Below are positions 1-9,214 of a DNA stretch of 64,000 nt, piece by piece. The position numbers and the translations under genes were made by a program. Below the pieces are notes generated by a model, which saw only the letters and a program-made list of their open reading frames with translations, had not been told where the DNA came from and searched no databases. The stretch covers positions 124,001 through 188,000 of the forward strand of contig PNMM01000001.1 in NCBI GenBank assembly GCA_013823625.1. The letters run 5' to 3'. How positions within the stretch are numbered: position 1 is the stretch's first letter; every line of letters starts with the position of its first letter. This DNA is from Microbacterium sp. (GTDB lineage Bacteria; Actinomycetota; Actinomycetes; Actinomycetales; Microbacteriaceae).

Positions 1-1296
1 CGCTCGGTTCTGCCCGCCGAATGGGTCGATGCCGCTGTCGATCGCTTTCGCGAACTCCGCGACGAGATCACTCCGTTGCAAACAGAGGTCATTCCGTCGA
101 CCGTGCCGATGCCGGGGCCCGAGCACGAAGCCATGCTGTGGCCGGAAGTCTCACCGGCAGCAGAGCCCGGCAGCATCTCGGTCATCATGGCCCTGTATCG
201 AGGCGAGCGATATGTGCGAGACGCACTCGACTCGATCGCCGCTCAATCTCGACTGCCCGGTGAAGTGATCGTCGTCGATGACGGATCGCCCGACAATGCT
301 GCCTCGCTTCTCGAGAGCGTGACTCTGCCGTTCGAGCTACGGATCATCCGCCAAGGCAACGCCGGACAAAGCGCTGCCCGAAACACGGGCATTCGCGCAG
401 CGCGAGGCGAGTTCATTGCCTTTCTCGATCAAGACGACCTCTGGCGGCCAGAGCATCTTGAGGTGCTTGCTGAGACATTAGGAGCAGACCCTTCGCTCGC
501 CTGGGTTTTCGCCGACTTCGACCTGATCGACGCCGACGGCAACACTCTGGTCGGCTCTTACTTGACCGAGACCGGGGTTGTGCTCGAGCGGCGCACGGCC
601 GCCGACACTGTGCGAACAGACATCATGGCGCTCCCTTCGGCGAGCCTCATGCGGCGAAGTGCTCTTGAGCTGGTGCGGGGTTTCGATCGACGTCTGTCTG
701 GGTACGAAGACGACGAGCTCTACCTTCGGCTGTATCGACGGGGCTTCGCCATTGCCGCGCAACCGCGAAGCAGAATTCGCTATCGAACTCATCCGGCTAA
801 TGCGTCGTCGTCGGTGGCGTTTCTGCGTAGCCGGCTCGTGTATTTGCAGTTGGTGGCCGCCCGTTTTCCGGCCACGGCACACACTCCGCCGATCGCAGAG
901 ATCGCCGCACCTCGGCTTCTACAGTCGACGGTCTCTGACTATTTCACAGCGCTGACGGTGGGCGACGATCAGCTTGCCCGCGAGGTCGCGTGGGCCGCCT
1001 CACAGATGTTGCCTCTTGCGCGCGACGTGACGGTCAAGCGCCGCGTTGGTCTTGCGCTCATGATGCGGCCTCGAACCATGCGAGGCACGTTGTCGCTCTT
1101 GAGTCGCCTGCCTTTGGGGCTTCGCCGTCGGTTCTTGCCGCCGATGATCATCAATGCCGTGGGCCGAGTGCCGTCGCGTCGCAATCGCAGTTCGAGCTGG
1201 TCGATCGCCAACGACCATCGGCCTCGATGGATCGGTCTTCCGCGGCGCTCTTTTGCCGACAAGACGACCGAGGCCTCACCGCGCACGTCACGCTGA
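1..1296 (+). CDS. Family 2 glycosyltransferase, 5' end outside window
   Basis: The reading frame is open from base 1, so the real start lies upstream; the TTG at 76 is only the first start-like codon inside the window. About 431 residues are visible. A GT-A fold begins near residue 58 with a SVIMALYRGERYV strand, followed by VVDDGSPD and FLDQDDLW, the usual nucleotide-sugar and metal-binding acidic motifs of family 2 enzymes. The C-terminal third is basic and probably helical. The role is transfer of a sugar from an activated donor to a cell-surface glycan; donor and acceptor cannot be read. It converges with the glycosyltransferase-like gene at 1317, only 20 nt away. The family is clear, the substrate unknown. 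Confidence 0.85.
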   Translation, partial: RSVLPAEWVDAAVDRFRELRDEITPLQTEVIPSTVPMPGPEHEAMLWPEVSPAAEPGSISVIMALYRGERYVRDALDSIAAQSRLPGEVIVVDDGSPDNAASLLESVTLPFELRIIRQGNAGQSAARNTGIRAARGEFIAFLDQDDLWRPEHLEVLAETLGADPSLAWVFADFDLIDADGNTLVGSYLTETGVVLERRTAADTVRTDIMALPSASLMRRSALELVRGFDRRLSGYEDDELYLRLYRRGFAIAAQPRSRIRYRTHPANASSSVAFLRSRLVYLQLVAARFPATAHTPPIAEIAAPRLLQSTVSDYFTALTVGDDQLAREVAWAASQMLPLARDVTVKRRVGLALMMRPRTMRGTLSLLSRLPLGLRRRFLPPMIINAVGRVPSRRNRSSSWSIANDHRPRWIGLPRRSFADKTTEASPRTSR

Positions 1297-1316
1297 TGAG
1301 GTGCCGTCGACCTGCA

Positions 1317-2246
1317 TCATGACGACGGGCGTCGCCCAGTCGCACGGCGCCGAAAGGGTGCTGTGATGCGCCACGATCGTGAGCGCTCGAAGTCGTCTCG
1401 AAGTGAGGCCAGCGCCGCAGCGGCAGAAGCTCGTTCTTCGAGCCGCACACTCTCGATCGCCGCGTTGAACAGTGAAGCGTCGACAGTCCACGCGTCAACG
1501 ACGGTCTGGAGGTCGGCTGTGCTCAGTTGATTGATCAAGATTTCGCGGAGCGCCGGAGACCGGGCATCCCACGTCGTCCACTGCGAGTGGGCGCTATCGG
1601 CATGCCAGCGCTTGGTGTACCAGGCATCCATTCGGCCAATGGGGCCGCGTTCCACGAGTGACAGCGCCCACAGCACATCGCTGTACTGGTCATCGGTGAT
1701 CCCCGGGGGTAACGGTCGAACAGCCGAGGTGCGCACGACTGATCGATAGAGCACGCCGAGATCGGCGGGTCGCCCGCTCAGCAGCGCAGCGAGCGCTGCA
1801 GCGATGCGCTCGCGTGAGTCAGAGAGCTCAACAAACGACGGCACGTCGAGCACAAGTCGGCGAGCGGGCTCGACGTCGTCGAACGAGCGAACAGGGCCAC
1901 AGGCAGCCACCACGTCGCGCTTCTCTTCGAGAACCGCTTCGGCCGCCGTGATCCAATCGACTCCAATGTGGTCGTCGTGCGAGTGCCACATCAGATACGG
2001 AGTCGAAACGTGACCAATGAGGTCGTTGGCGTGGGCGCGCCAGCCGTCAGCCAGGGGTCTGCGCCCGAGCCAGGTTATGCGCGGCGCGTCGCCGAACTCA
2101 CCGCGAAGCGCGGCCAGCGTGTCATCGTTTTCCGTTGCGTCAGAGACCACCAGTTCGGCCACCTGCTGAAGTTCCCGAACCTGATCGATCAACGCGCTTT
2201 TCCAGCGGTGAGATCGGTGAAGCGGCAACAGAATCGTGGTCTTCAT
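1317..2246 (-). CDS. Glycosyltransferase-like protein (GT-A fold)
   Basis: 309 residues. The N-terminus (TTILLPLHRSHRW) and a later WHSHDDHIGVDW stretch look like the first strand and the acidic DxD-type site of family 2 glycosyltransferases, but in a divergent form. The second half has no clear family signature. Its start ATG overlaps the stop of the upstream FAD oxidoreductase gene by 4 nt (ATGA), so the two are almost certainly translationally coupled. Together with the converging glycosyltransferase to the left, it suggests the edge of a surface-glycan locus extending out of the window. It could also be a degenerate transferase without activity. Confidence 0.65.
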   Translation of the reverse strand: MKTTILLPLHRSHRWKSALIDQVRELQQVAELVVSDATENDDTLAALRGEFGDAPRITWLGRRPLADGWRAHANDLIGHVSTPYLMWHSHDDHIGVDWITAAEAVLEEKRDVVAACGPVRSFDDVEPARRLVLDVPSFVELSDSRERIAAALAALLSGRPADLGVLYRSVVRTSAVRPLPPGITDDQYSDVLWALSLVERGPIGRMDAWYTKRWHADSAHSQWTTWDARSPALREILINQLSTADLQTVVDAWTVDASLFNAAIESVRLEERASAAAALASLRDDFERSRSWRITAPFRRRATGRRPSS

Positions 2247-3427
2247 CGGTCACGAACAATCTCGTGAGCCAACTCGGCAGCGGTCGACGCGGCGACCGGT
2301 GCGCTCGTGAACTTGAGCGAGAGAGGCAGGATCACGCGATCGTGCCTGAGCACTCGCGAGGCGGCGCGATTGTGCAGTTCAGAGTGCGGATCATCGATGT
2401 CGGTGGGCCCCTCGCCGACAATGAATCCTCCGGTTCCCTCGATGGCAGTGATGTCGTCAGGAATCCATCGGTGCTGCGCGAGCGCTCTGAGTTGAGCGTT
2501 GATGACATCGGTTGACGCTGCCCCGGCGAGAGCGTCGTGCGCGGCGCCGCTCGCAGCTGGGGTGAACTCGTGGTGCAATCGCGCCGCGGGATACCACGAC
2601 AGGTAGACATAGTCGCGATGCTGCACAATGTCGCCGAATGGGCCGGCGACGAGTGTCGCGGTGATGACGGGATGCGCGGTCTGCGCTCGAACCGCCGCCT
2701 TCACTCGGATATTGCGGCGGGGCGCGCGGTACCCCGCGACACCCATCCCCTGAGATTCCCACCGGCAGTCAATGACGCACATCGACCGCACGGTCGACTC
2801 TCCTTCTGCCCCGCGAACGGTCGTGAGTGCGTGGTCGCCTTTCGACTCGATCGAGGTGGCTGTTGTCGCGCAGCGCACCGTGATCTCGGGTCGACGGCTG
2901 ATCGCCGCGAGCGCAAGAGCGCGCAGGGTGATCGGGTCGACCGCTCGTTCGAATGTGTGAAACGAGAGGAGCCCCGACGCCTCGTCGGTCGTCGGGTCTA
3001 GATCGACGACGCTCTCAAGATGTTCACCGAGATACGCGGGTCGGCCAAGGCCCAGATAGTCGTCATTGATCGACTGGTAGGTGAGCGCTAGTTGGGGTGC
3101 CGTGCGGGCCGACTCGGGCATGACGATGTACGCGAAACCCTCAGTCGAGATGCGTGGCCAGTCGACGGGTTCTCCGAATGCTTCGTCGACCAACGGCCCG
3201 AACCGCACGGCATCGCGCAACATCGACTGCTGCGTTTCAGCCGAGCCGAGGGCGTACACCAGACCGAGATGCACTTTGCCCTCATTGGCCAGGCTCGCCC
3301 GAGACCAGAGTGACGCTTCTTGGTCAACAAGAACCACGCCGATGCCGCGACGGGCGCACTGCAAGGCGGTGAGGCATCCGAGAATTCCCCCGCCCAGCAC
3401 GACGACCTGGTCGTCTCGTGAGGTCAT
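2243..3427 (-). CDS. FAD-dependent oxidoreductase (DAO family)
   Basis: 394 residues. A dinucleotide-binding motif is at the very N-terminus (VVVLGGGILG, Gly12-Gly17), followed by an acidic residue ending the second strand (LVDQEA) and an FxxNEGKVHLG-type segment typical of D-amino-acid-oxidase-like (DAO) flavoproteins. The C-terminal part repeats the family's substrate-domain plan. The substrate is not identifiable; linkage to glycosyltransferases suggests oxidation of an amino- or sugar-derived intermediate, which is inference. The start is supported by a TAACCT box ending 6 nt upstream (leaderless pattern). The last codon overlaps the next gene. The acyl-CoA dehydrogenase gene ends 33 nt upstream. 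Confidence 0.8.
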   Translation of the reverse strand: MTSRDDQVVVLGGGILGCLTALQCARRGIGVVLVDQEASLWSRASLANEGKVHLGLVYALGSAETQQSMLRDAVRFGPLVDEAFGEPVDWPRISTEGFAYIVMPESARTAPQLALTYQSINDDYLGLGRPAYLGEHLESVVDLDPTTDEASGLLSFHTFERAVDPITLRALALAAISRRPEITVRCATTATSIESKGDHALTTVRGAEGESTVRSMCVIDCRWESQGMGVAGYRAPRRNIRVKAAVRAQTAHPVITATLVAGPFGDIVQHRDYVYLSWYPAARLHHEFTPAASGAAHDALAGAASTDVINAQLRALAQHRWIPDDITAIEGTGGFIVGEGPTDIDDPHSELHNRAASRVLRHDRVILPLSLKFTSAPVAASTAAELAHEIVRDR

Positions 3428-3433
3428 CTGCTC

Positions 3434-3439
3434 AGGTTA
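3434..3439 (-). promoter_or_regulatory. Leaderless -10 box for FAD oxidoreductase
   Basis: TAACCT on the minus strand, ending 6 nt before the ATG at 3427, with no Shine-Dalgarno between. Confidence 0.6.
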
Positions 3440-3460
3440 CGACGGTCGCGCATCCACCAC

Positions 3461-4639
3461 TCACACGAACGCGCCGACTCCCGTGATCGCGCGACCCACG
3501 ATGAGGCTGTTCATCTCGCGTGTGCCTTCGTAGCTGTAGAGCGCTTCGGCGTCGGCGTGGAATCGAGCCACGTCGTAGTCGAGAACGATGCCGTTGCCGC
3601 CGAGTAGTTCGCGGCAGAGGCCCACGGTCTCGCGCATCGCGGTCGTCGCGAAGGCCTTCGCGAGCGAGGCGTGTTCGTCACGCTGCACGCCGTCGTCGAG
3701 CATCTGCGAGACACGCGTGCACAGGGCGATGCTCGCCGTGATGTTGCCGAGGCTGCGGCTCAGCAGGTCTTGCACGAGCTGGTGGCTCGCGATGGGCTTG
3801 CCGAACTGCTCGCGGCTCGTCGCATAGGCGACGGCGGCTTCGTAGGCGCCGATCGCAGTGCCCACCGCGGCCCACGCCACTTCGGCGCGCGTCAAGCGCA
3901 GCACCGCGGCCGTGTCGCGAAAAGAGTTGCCGTTCTGCAGGCGGCTCGACTCAGGCACCCGCACGTTATCGAGCGTGATGTCAGCGTTCTGCACGATGCG
4001 CAAGGCTTGCTTACGCTCGATCTTCGTGGCCGTGTAGCCGGGCGTGCTCGTTGGCACGATGAAGCCCTTGACCTGGCCGTCCTCGGTGCTCTTGGCCCAG
4101 ATGATCGTGATGTCGCTCCAGGTGGCGTTGCCGATCCAACGCTTGCTGCCGTTGAGCACCCACTCATCGCCGTCGCGCGTTGCCGTCGTGCGCAGGCCCT
4201 GCGCCGAGTCACTGCCTGACAGCGGCTCGGTGAGCCCGAACGCCCCGATGACGTCACCAGTCTTGAGCTTGGGCAGCCATTCGGCCCGCTGTTCAGGTGA
4301 GCCGGCCACGCCGATCGACCCCATCGCGAGGCCGTTTTGCACCCCCACGTAGGTGGCGACGCTCGCGTCGACGCGAGCGAGCTCGAGCGCCGTCCAGCCG
4401 CCGTAGACGGCGCTGTAGTCGCCCGCCTTCGTCTCTTCCCACAGGTTGCCGAACACCTGCTGCGCGTGCAGGCCCGGCAGAATCTGGCGCGGGAACTCGG
4501 CGCGGTCCCAGTAGTCGTTGACGACGGGCTTCACTTCGGTCTCGAGAAAGGTGCGCAGTCGCACGAGCGCGTCTTTCTCGTGGTCGGCGAGCAGTGCCTC
4601 AAAGCCGTAGAAGTCGCTGGCGAGCGTGGGAAAGGTCAT
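3461..4639 (-). CDS. Acyl-CoA dehydrogenase, glutaryl-CoA dehydrogenase type
   Basis: 392 residues, the normal size for the family. The N-terminal helical domain is followed by the FAD-contacting FGLTEPLSGSD segment, the central beta domain with WIGNATWSD, a REQFGKPI motif and the C-terminal LGGNGI motif. The candidate catalytic base is Glu371 in YSYEGTREMN, at the place of the glutaryl-CoA dehydrogenase glutamate. The expected reaction is oxidative decarboxylation of glutaryl-CoA to crotonyl-CoA in lysine/tryptophan catabolism, or a related short-chain dehydrogenation. It is divergent from the lipoprotein gene at 4813. A TAGCCT box ending 6 nt before the start fixes the start as leaderless. 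Family assignment is firm; exact substrate is inferred. Confidence 0.88.
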   Translation of the reverse strand: MTFPTLASDFYGFEALLADHEKDALVRLRTFLETEVKPVVNDYWDRAEFPRQILPGLHAQQVFGNLWEETKAGDYSAVYGGWTALELARVDASVATYVGVQNGLAMGSIGVAGSPEQRAEWLPKLKTGDVIGAFGLTEPLSGSDSAQGLRTTATRDGDEWVLNGSKRWIGNATWSDITIIWAKSTEDGQVKGFIVPTSTPGYTATKIERKQALRIVQNADITLDNVRVPESSRLQNGNSFRDTAAVLRLTRAEVAWAAVGTAIGAYEAAVAYATSREQFGKPIASHQLVQDLLSRSLGNITASIALCTRVSQMLDDGVQRDEHASLAKAFATTAMRETVGLCRELLGGNGIVLDYDVARFHADAEALYSYEGTREMNSLIVGRAITGVGAFV

Positions 4640-4645
4640 GGCGCG

Positions 4646-4651
4646 AGGCTA
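4646..4651 (-). promoter_or_regulatory. Leaderless -10 box for acyl-CoA dehydrogenase
   Basis: TAGCCT on the minus strand ends 6 nt before the ATG at 4639. Confidence 0.6.
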
Positions 4652-4812
4652 TCGGCGGCGTGCCGCAGCATCCATTGCTTTGTCGAGGGCCGTCACGCTC
4701 GCACGGGGCACGGGTCGTGGGGTTGTCGAGAGGGCACGAATGGCCTCGATCTGCGGCCAATTGGTGTCGACAGATTCCCCATCATCGGCCTCTGTCAGGC
4801 CAGACTGTGGGG

Positions 4813-5889
4813 GTGACTCGAATCTCGCGCGCTGCAGCCCTCGCCCTCGTTCCCGCCCTCGCGTTGGGCCTTGCTGCGTGTGTTCCTGAGCCAGCTCCCA
4901 TGGTCTCTACCCCCGAACCTTCCGCGAGCGAGACGGCCGCGGCCCCGGCGCCCACCGCGCCCGGCTCGCGCGTGCCGGCCGAATGCGCCGCCATCTTCGA
5001 CACGGATGCCGTGAGCGGGGGAGCGGCGTCGGTCATCACCCGGGAAAGCCTGTTCTTCAGGGGCACCTTCGACCAGGTCGGCTATCTCGCGTGCGAGTAC
5101 GACGGCATGCTCGGCGACCTTGCGACTGAGCTTGAGGTGTACGTCGCCGTCGATGTCCCGCCCACGGTTCTCGACGACCGTGTCGCTTCGGCCGCGGATC
5201 CGATCAACGGGTTCTCGACGGACATCGCGGGTGACGTGTCGTTCAGCACGTGTGGGGTCGCGATCGACTACGAAACCGAGCGACCGGGCTGCCGCGCGCA
5301 GATGGTGGTGGGCACGTATGCCCTCGAGGTCATCGTCTACCACCGCGACGCCGCCCCTGCCGAACTAGAGGTTGCCCTGCAACCCCTGCTCGACGATCTG
5401 GTGTCGCTCACGCGGGCGTGGCCACCCGCTGTCGCGGCGTGGGAGCGCCCGGCCGACGCGCTCGCGTGGTCAAGCGACTGCGCCTTCGAGATCCGCGCGC
5501 AACAAGATGTCGTTCGGAATGCGGTTCCGTTTGCGGTCGATGATTCGAAGACAGAGGGCTCTGGTGACGACGGTACGTGGTCGAGCTACCGGGCCGACGA
5601 AATTCTTGACTCCACCCACTGCTCGTGGTGGGGGCCCGATGGCGGCTTCGACCTGCGCATTTTGCCGGGCGGGGCGTGGATGCACGAGGCGGGCGTGACT
5701 CTGCCCGGCACGCCCATCGCGCTCGAGGGTGCTCTCGCGGCGAGCATCCAATCGTCCAGTCCTGAGTCTGTCCTGCTGATGGCCTACATCGACGGCAGCC
5801 TGGTTCAGGTGGATATGTATGTCGCCGACGGCGCTTCGACCGAGCAGGCGGCGCGCGACGTTGTCGCCGCGCTCGTGACAGCATTCTGA
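4813..5889 (+). CDS. Secreted lipoprotein of unknown function
   Basis: 358 residues from the GTG at 4813. The frame is open further upstream, but this start gives a textbook lipoprotein signal peptide: MTRIS, a hydrophobic Ala/Leu core, and the lipobox LAAC with Cys23. A Pro/Thr/Ala/Ser-rich linker follows (about 24-55), then a globular domain. The domain seems to hold two similar halves, each with a C-x(n)-CxW/CEY pattern (CAAIFDTD ... CEYDG; CAFEIRAQQ ... CSWWGPDG), which suggests an internal duplication of a roughly 150-residue unit stabilised by disulfides. No enzyme motif is visible. It ends 2 nt before manA and is probably co-transcribed with it. Unrecognised otherwise. Confidence 0.75.
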   Translation: MTRISRAAALALVPALALGLAACVPEPAPMVSTPEPSASETAAAPAPTAPGSRVPAECAAIFDTDAVSGGAASVITRESLFFRGTFDQVGYLACEYDGMLGDLATELEVYVAVDVPPTVLDDRVASAADPINGFSTDIAGDVSFSTCGVAIDYETERPGCRAQMVVGTYALEVIVYHRDAAPAELEVALQPLLDDLVSLTRAWPPAVAAWERPADALAWSSDCAFEIRAQQDVVRNAVPFAVDDSKTEGSGDDGTWSSYRADEILDSTHCSWWGPDGGFDLRILPGGAWMHEAGVTLPGTPIALEGALAASIQSSSPESVLLMAYIDGSLVQVDMYVADGASTEQAARDVVAALVTAF

Positions 5890-5891
5890 TC

Positions 5892-7043
5892 ATGCTGCTG
5901 CGTATCGAGAACACTCCGCGCCCCTACGCCTGGGGCTCGACCACGGCCATCGCCGAGCTGCTGGGCACGACTCCGTCGGGCGGGCCCGAGGCTGAGCTGT
6001 GGCTTGGGGACCACCCGGGGTCGCCGGCGCGCATCGTGGCGGGAGACGCGAGCGGAGCATCCGATCTCTCGTCGATGCTGCTCGCCCGCGGCGAGAAGCT
6101 GCCGTTTTTGCTCAAGGTGCTTGCGGCCGGCGAGCCGCTCTCGTTGCAGGCGCACCCGACCATCGCCCAGGCGCGCGAGGGCTTTGCGCGGGATAACGCC
6201 GCGGGCATCGCCCTCGACGCCCCCAACCGCAACTACAAAGACGAGCTGCACAAGCCCGAGCTGATCTTCGCGTTGAGTGACCCGTTCATCGCGCTCGCGG
6301 GCTTTCGCCCCATTGCTGAGGCGCGCGCGGTGCTCGCTGCCGCCGAGCAGCCCGCGCTCGCCGCGTTCATCGACAAGCTCGTCGACGACGCCGCGCTGCC
6401 CGACCTCGTGCGCTGGCTCATCGCGGGTGGCCCCGAGGTGACCGCCCTCGTGGATGCTCTCGTCGCCACCGCCCGCAACCTCGAGCACGACCCCCGCGAC
6501 ACCCCGAGTTGGGCAACCGTGCGCCGCCTCGCCGAGTACTACCCCGGCGACCCCGGCATCGCGATGTCGACGCTCATGCACACCGTCGTGCTGCGCCCGG
6601 GTGAGGCGCTCTACCTGCCGACCGGCAACATCCACTCGTACCAGCAGGGCCTCGCGATCGAGATCATGGCCGCAAGCGACAACGTGCTGCGCGGCGGCCT
6701 GACGCCCAAGCACGTGGATGCGGCCGAACTCATGCGCGTGCTCGACGCCCGCCCGGTGGCCGAGCCGCGCATCGCTCCGGTCGAGGTGCTGCCCGGAGTG
6801 CATCGCTTCACGCCCGATGTCGTCGACTTTGCGCTCACGGTGGTCGAGGCGGGTTCAGCCGTCGACGGCATCACCCTCGAGACCGGCGGCCCCGCGATCG
6901 TGCTGTGCCTCGACGGTCAGCTCACGCTGCAGGGTGAGCTCGTTCTCGAGCGCGGGCAAGCCGCGTATGCCGACGACGACGCGCTGCAGCTGGTGGGCGC
7001 GGGGCGAGCGGTTGTGGCGACGGGGCGGCATCCGCAGGGCTGA
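5892..7043 (+). CDS. manA: Mannose-6-phosphate isomerase, class I
   Basis: 383 residues. It interconverts fructose 6-phosphate and mannose 6-phosphate, the entry to GDP-mannose for cell-wall mannans and glycolipids. The type I cupin features are visible: N-terminal YAWGSTTAIAELLG, the zinc-site segments SLQAHPT and KPELIFAL, and the active-site YLPTGNIHSYQQG near residue 255. The zinc ligands are expected from these His/Glu residues. The start is 2 nt after the lipoprotein stop, so coupling is likely. In many actinobacteria manA lies close to manB and whiB2; here it is separated from whiB2 by the 16-kb CWB2 array. Confidence 0.95.
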   Translation: MLLRIENTPRPYAWGSTTAIAELLGTTPSGGPEAELWLGDHPGSPARIVAGDASGASDLSSMLLARGEKLPFLLKVLAAGEPLSLQAHPTIAQAREGFARDNAAGIALDAPNRNYKDELHKPELIFALSDPFIALAGFRPIAEARAVLAAAEQPALAAFIDKLVDDAALPDLVRWLIAGGPEVTALVDALVATARNLEHDPRDTPSWATVRRLAEYYPGDPGIAMSTLMHTVVLRPGEALYLPTGNIHSYQQGLAIEIMAASDNVLRGGLTPKHVDAAELMRVLDARPVAEPRIAPVEVLPGVHRFTPDVVDFALTVVEAGSAVDGITLETGGPAIVLCLDGQLTLQGELVLERGQAAYADDDALQLVGAGRAVVATGRHPQG

Positions 7044-7077
7044 GCCGAGCATCCACCCCGATCGAGATTCCGTCGCG

Positions 7078-7083
7078 TACTCT
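7078..7083 (+). promoter_or_regulatory. Candidate -10 box for first array gene
   Basis: TACTCT, 24 nt upstream of the GTG at 7108, with a G-rich run (7099-7104) that could serve as ribosome binding site. No clear -35 is seen. Confidence 0.35.
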
Positions 7084-7107
7084 GGTGGAGACGCGACCGG
7101 GGGGTGA

Positions 7108-9123
7108 GTGACCATGGTGACGAATGCACGTGCATACCGAGCTCGCGCTGCGGTCGTTCTCGTCGTTGCCCTCGTGGCAACGTTCGGCCTGACTCATCAG
7201 ACAGCGCTCGCGGCGCCCTCGGCGATTGCCCCCGCGGCTGCGGCAGCGAGCGCCGATCGCATCGCGGGTGCCGATCGCTATGCAACAGCGGTCAGCGTGT
7301 CGACAGCGGCATTCGCTCCGGGGGTCGAACGCGTGTTTCTCGCGAGCGGAGCCGACTACCCCGACGCGCTCTCGGCGGCGCCCATCGCGGCCGCTCTCAA
7401 CGCGCCCTTGCTTCTCACGGCTCCGAACGCGCTGCCGAGCGTCGTGGCCGCCGAATTGGTGCGACTCGCGCCCACACGTGAGGTCGTCATCGTGGGCGGG
7501 CCGGGAGTGGTCTCTGCGGCCGTGGAGGCCCGCGTGGCGCAGCTCGGGTTCACGGTCGTGCGCGTGCAGGGCGTCAACCGCTACGCCACGTCGCGCGCGT
7601 TGATCGAGCGCTCGGCGCTGCCGAGCACCACGATGTACCTTGCGACGGGCCGCAACTACCCCGATGCCCTCGCCGCCGCGGCCGCCGCTGGTTCGGTCGG
7701 GGCGCCCGTCATGCTCGTCGACGGTGCACTGAGTGCTCTCGATGGCGCCACCCTGCAGCTCATTGCCGCGCGCGACGTTGACCAGGTGCTCATCGCCGGC
7801 GGCGTGGGGGTGGTCTCGAGTGCGATCGAGCAGCAACTGGCTGGTCTCGGATACGCGGTGCAGCGTCTCGCGGGCGCCGACCGCTATGCCACGGCGGTCG
7901 CCATCAATACCTTCGCTTTTCCGACCGCAACGCGCGCTTTTGTCGCGACGGGAGTCGGCTTTGCCGATGCACTGGCGGGCGCCGTCTATGCGGGCATCGA
8001 GCGAGCGCCGCTCTACTCGTCGTCGCCGTTCTGTTTGCCGCGGGGCACCCGGGTTGACATTGTCGAACGATTGCGGGCAGAACGCGTCACCCTGCTGGGC
8101 GGGTCGGGCGTGCTGGGCCCGCTGGTGCAAGAGCTGCAGTCGTGCAGCACGCCTGACGACGATCGGCGCACTAGCGAAGCCGAGCTCTCGTCGGCCATAC
8201 AGCAACGACTTCGCACCCTGCCCGGAACCTACTCCGTGAGCGTGCGGCAACTTGACGGTTTGCAGGCTTCGGTGAGCATCCGCGGGGCCGTCGCTCAAGA
8301 GCCCGTGAGTGTCATCAAGGTCTTCGTGGCCTATGCCGCGCTCGACCGCATCGAGCGCGGGCAACTGAGCTTCGCCACACCCACGCGCTCGGGCGTGAGC
8401 ATCGGTGAGTGCTTGCGCGTCATGATCCACGTCTCGGACAACTTCTGTCATCACGACCTTGTTGCTCTGCTCGGGGTGAACTCCCTGTCTGCCCAGTTGA
8501 GCGACGAGGGTTACAGCTCCACGGTCTATTGGGGTGCGCCGAGTGCCAGCGTGCCGTATTCGAACAAGCTGTCGTCGACGGATGATCTGGCCCTGTTGCT
8601 CAGTCGCCTCGAGCGCGGTGAGTTGCTCAACGCTGAGCTCACCGCCCACTTCATGACCCTGCTCGAGACGCAGTTGTGGCGCTCGAAGATTCCCTCGGGG
8701 GTGGCGGCGGGCGTGCCCGTCGCCAACAAGACGGGCTCGGCGTGGGCCGCGGCCGGTTGGTTCCACTCCGACGCTGCAATCGTGTCGGCCCCGTCTGGCC
8801 CCTATGTCATCGCCGTGCTCGGGAGCGGCGGCGCCACGGTGACGGGCGTGCGCGAGATCAGCCGCATCGTTTTCGAGCACTTCAACGGTGCTCTCGTGAC
8901 ACCGGGCGGGTTTAGCGAGCTCAACGCGGTGACCGCTGGCCCGGTCACCTACTTCTCCGACGGCAATACGAGCAGCCCTCTGGGCACGATTCCGGCCGAC
9001 ACGGTGCTCGCGGTGACGTCGAGTGAGCGCACGTGGTACCGCGTGGTCTACAACGGCGCTGGAGTGTTTGTGCACTCCTCGGGCCTGCGCAACGCCGTCG
9101 ACTATCCGCGTAGCGTCCGCTGA
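7108..9123 (+). CDS. Secreted CWB2-repeat protein fused to serine hydrolase and SH3-like domain
   Basis: 671 residues. Signal peptide about 1-35. Three CWB2 (PF04122) repeats at about 50-142, 147-240 and 245-346, each opening with a GADRYATA-type motif. From about 355 to 600 there is a class A beta-lactamase/DD-peptidase-like domain with all three active-site motifs: Ser401-x-x-Lys404 (SVIK), Ser443-Asp-Asn445, and Lys541-Thr-Gly543. No obvious equivalent of the class A deacylating glutamate is seen, so a penicillin-interactive or peptidase-like hydrolase is more likely than a lactamase. Residues about 605-671 look like a bacterial SH3 domain. It should sit on the outer face and act on or bind peptidoglycan. 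Starts GTG 7108 or ATG 7114 are both possible. Confidence 0.88.
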   Translation: MTMVTNARAYRARAAVVLVVALVATFGLTHQTALAAPSAIAPAAAAASADRIAGADRYATAVSVSTAAFAPGVERVFLASGADYPDALSAAPIAAALNAPLLLTAPNALPSVVAAELVRLAPTREVVIVGGPGVVSAAVEARVAQLGFTVVRVQGVNRYATSRALIERSALPSTTMYLATGRNYPDALAAAAAAGSVGAPVMLVDGALSALDGATLQLIAARDVDQVLIAGGVGVVSSAIEQQLAGLGYAVQRLAGADRYATAVAINTFAFPTATRAFVATGVGFADALAGAVYAGIERAPLYSSSPFCLPRGTRVDIVERLRAERVTLLGGSGVLGPLVQELQSCSTPDDDRRTSEAELSSAIQQRLRTLPGTYSVSVRQLDGLQASVSIRGAVAQEPVSVIKVFVAYAALDRIERGQLSFATPTRSGVSIGECLRVMIHVSDNFCHHDLVALLGVNSLSAQLSDEGYSSTVYWGAPSASVPYSNKLSSTDDLALLLSRLERGELLNAELTAHFMTLLETQLWRSKIPSGVAAGVPVANKTGSAWAAAGWFHSDAAIVSAPSGPYVIAVLGSGGATVTGVREISRIVFEHFNGALVTPGGFSELNAVTAGPVTYFSDGNTSSPLGTIPADTVLAVTSSERTWYRVVYNGAGVFVHSSGLRNAVDYPRSVR

Positions 9124-9201
9124 ACCGCGACGGCTAGGGAATGCGTCGTCTCAGGCGCTAGCTGCCCATGCCGAGCCATTGCCCGATGCGTGGGTCGCCT
9201 C

Positions 9202-9207
9202 TAGGGT
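9202..9207 (+). promoter_or_regulatory. Leaderless -10 box for CWB2 paralog 1
   Basis: TAGGGT ending 7 nt before the ATG at 9215; no Shine-Dalgarno between them. Confidence 0.6.
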
Positions 9208-9214
9208 GGCCACT

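Noticed and set aside
6922-9075. 717-codon open frame antisense to the hydrolase fusion
   Set aside because: Composition is the Arg/His/Gly-rich pattern of a shadow frame; no signal or motif.
7245-9123. First array gene as an antibiotic-resistance beta-lactamase
   Set aside because: The three shared motifs are present, but no equivalent of the class A deacylation glutamate was found and the domain is fused to wall-binding modules, so a wall peptidase-like role fits better.
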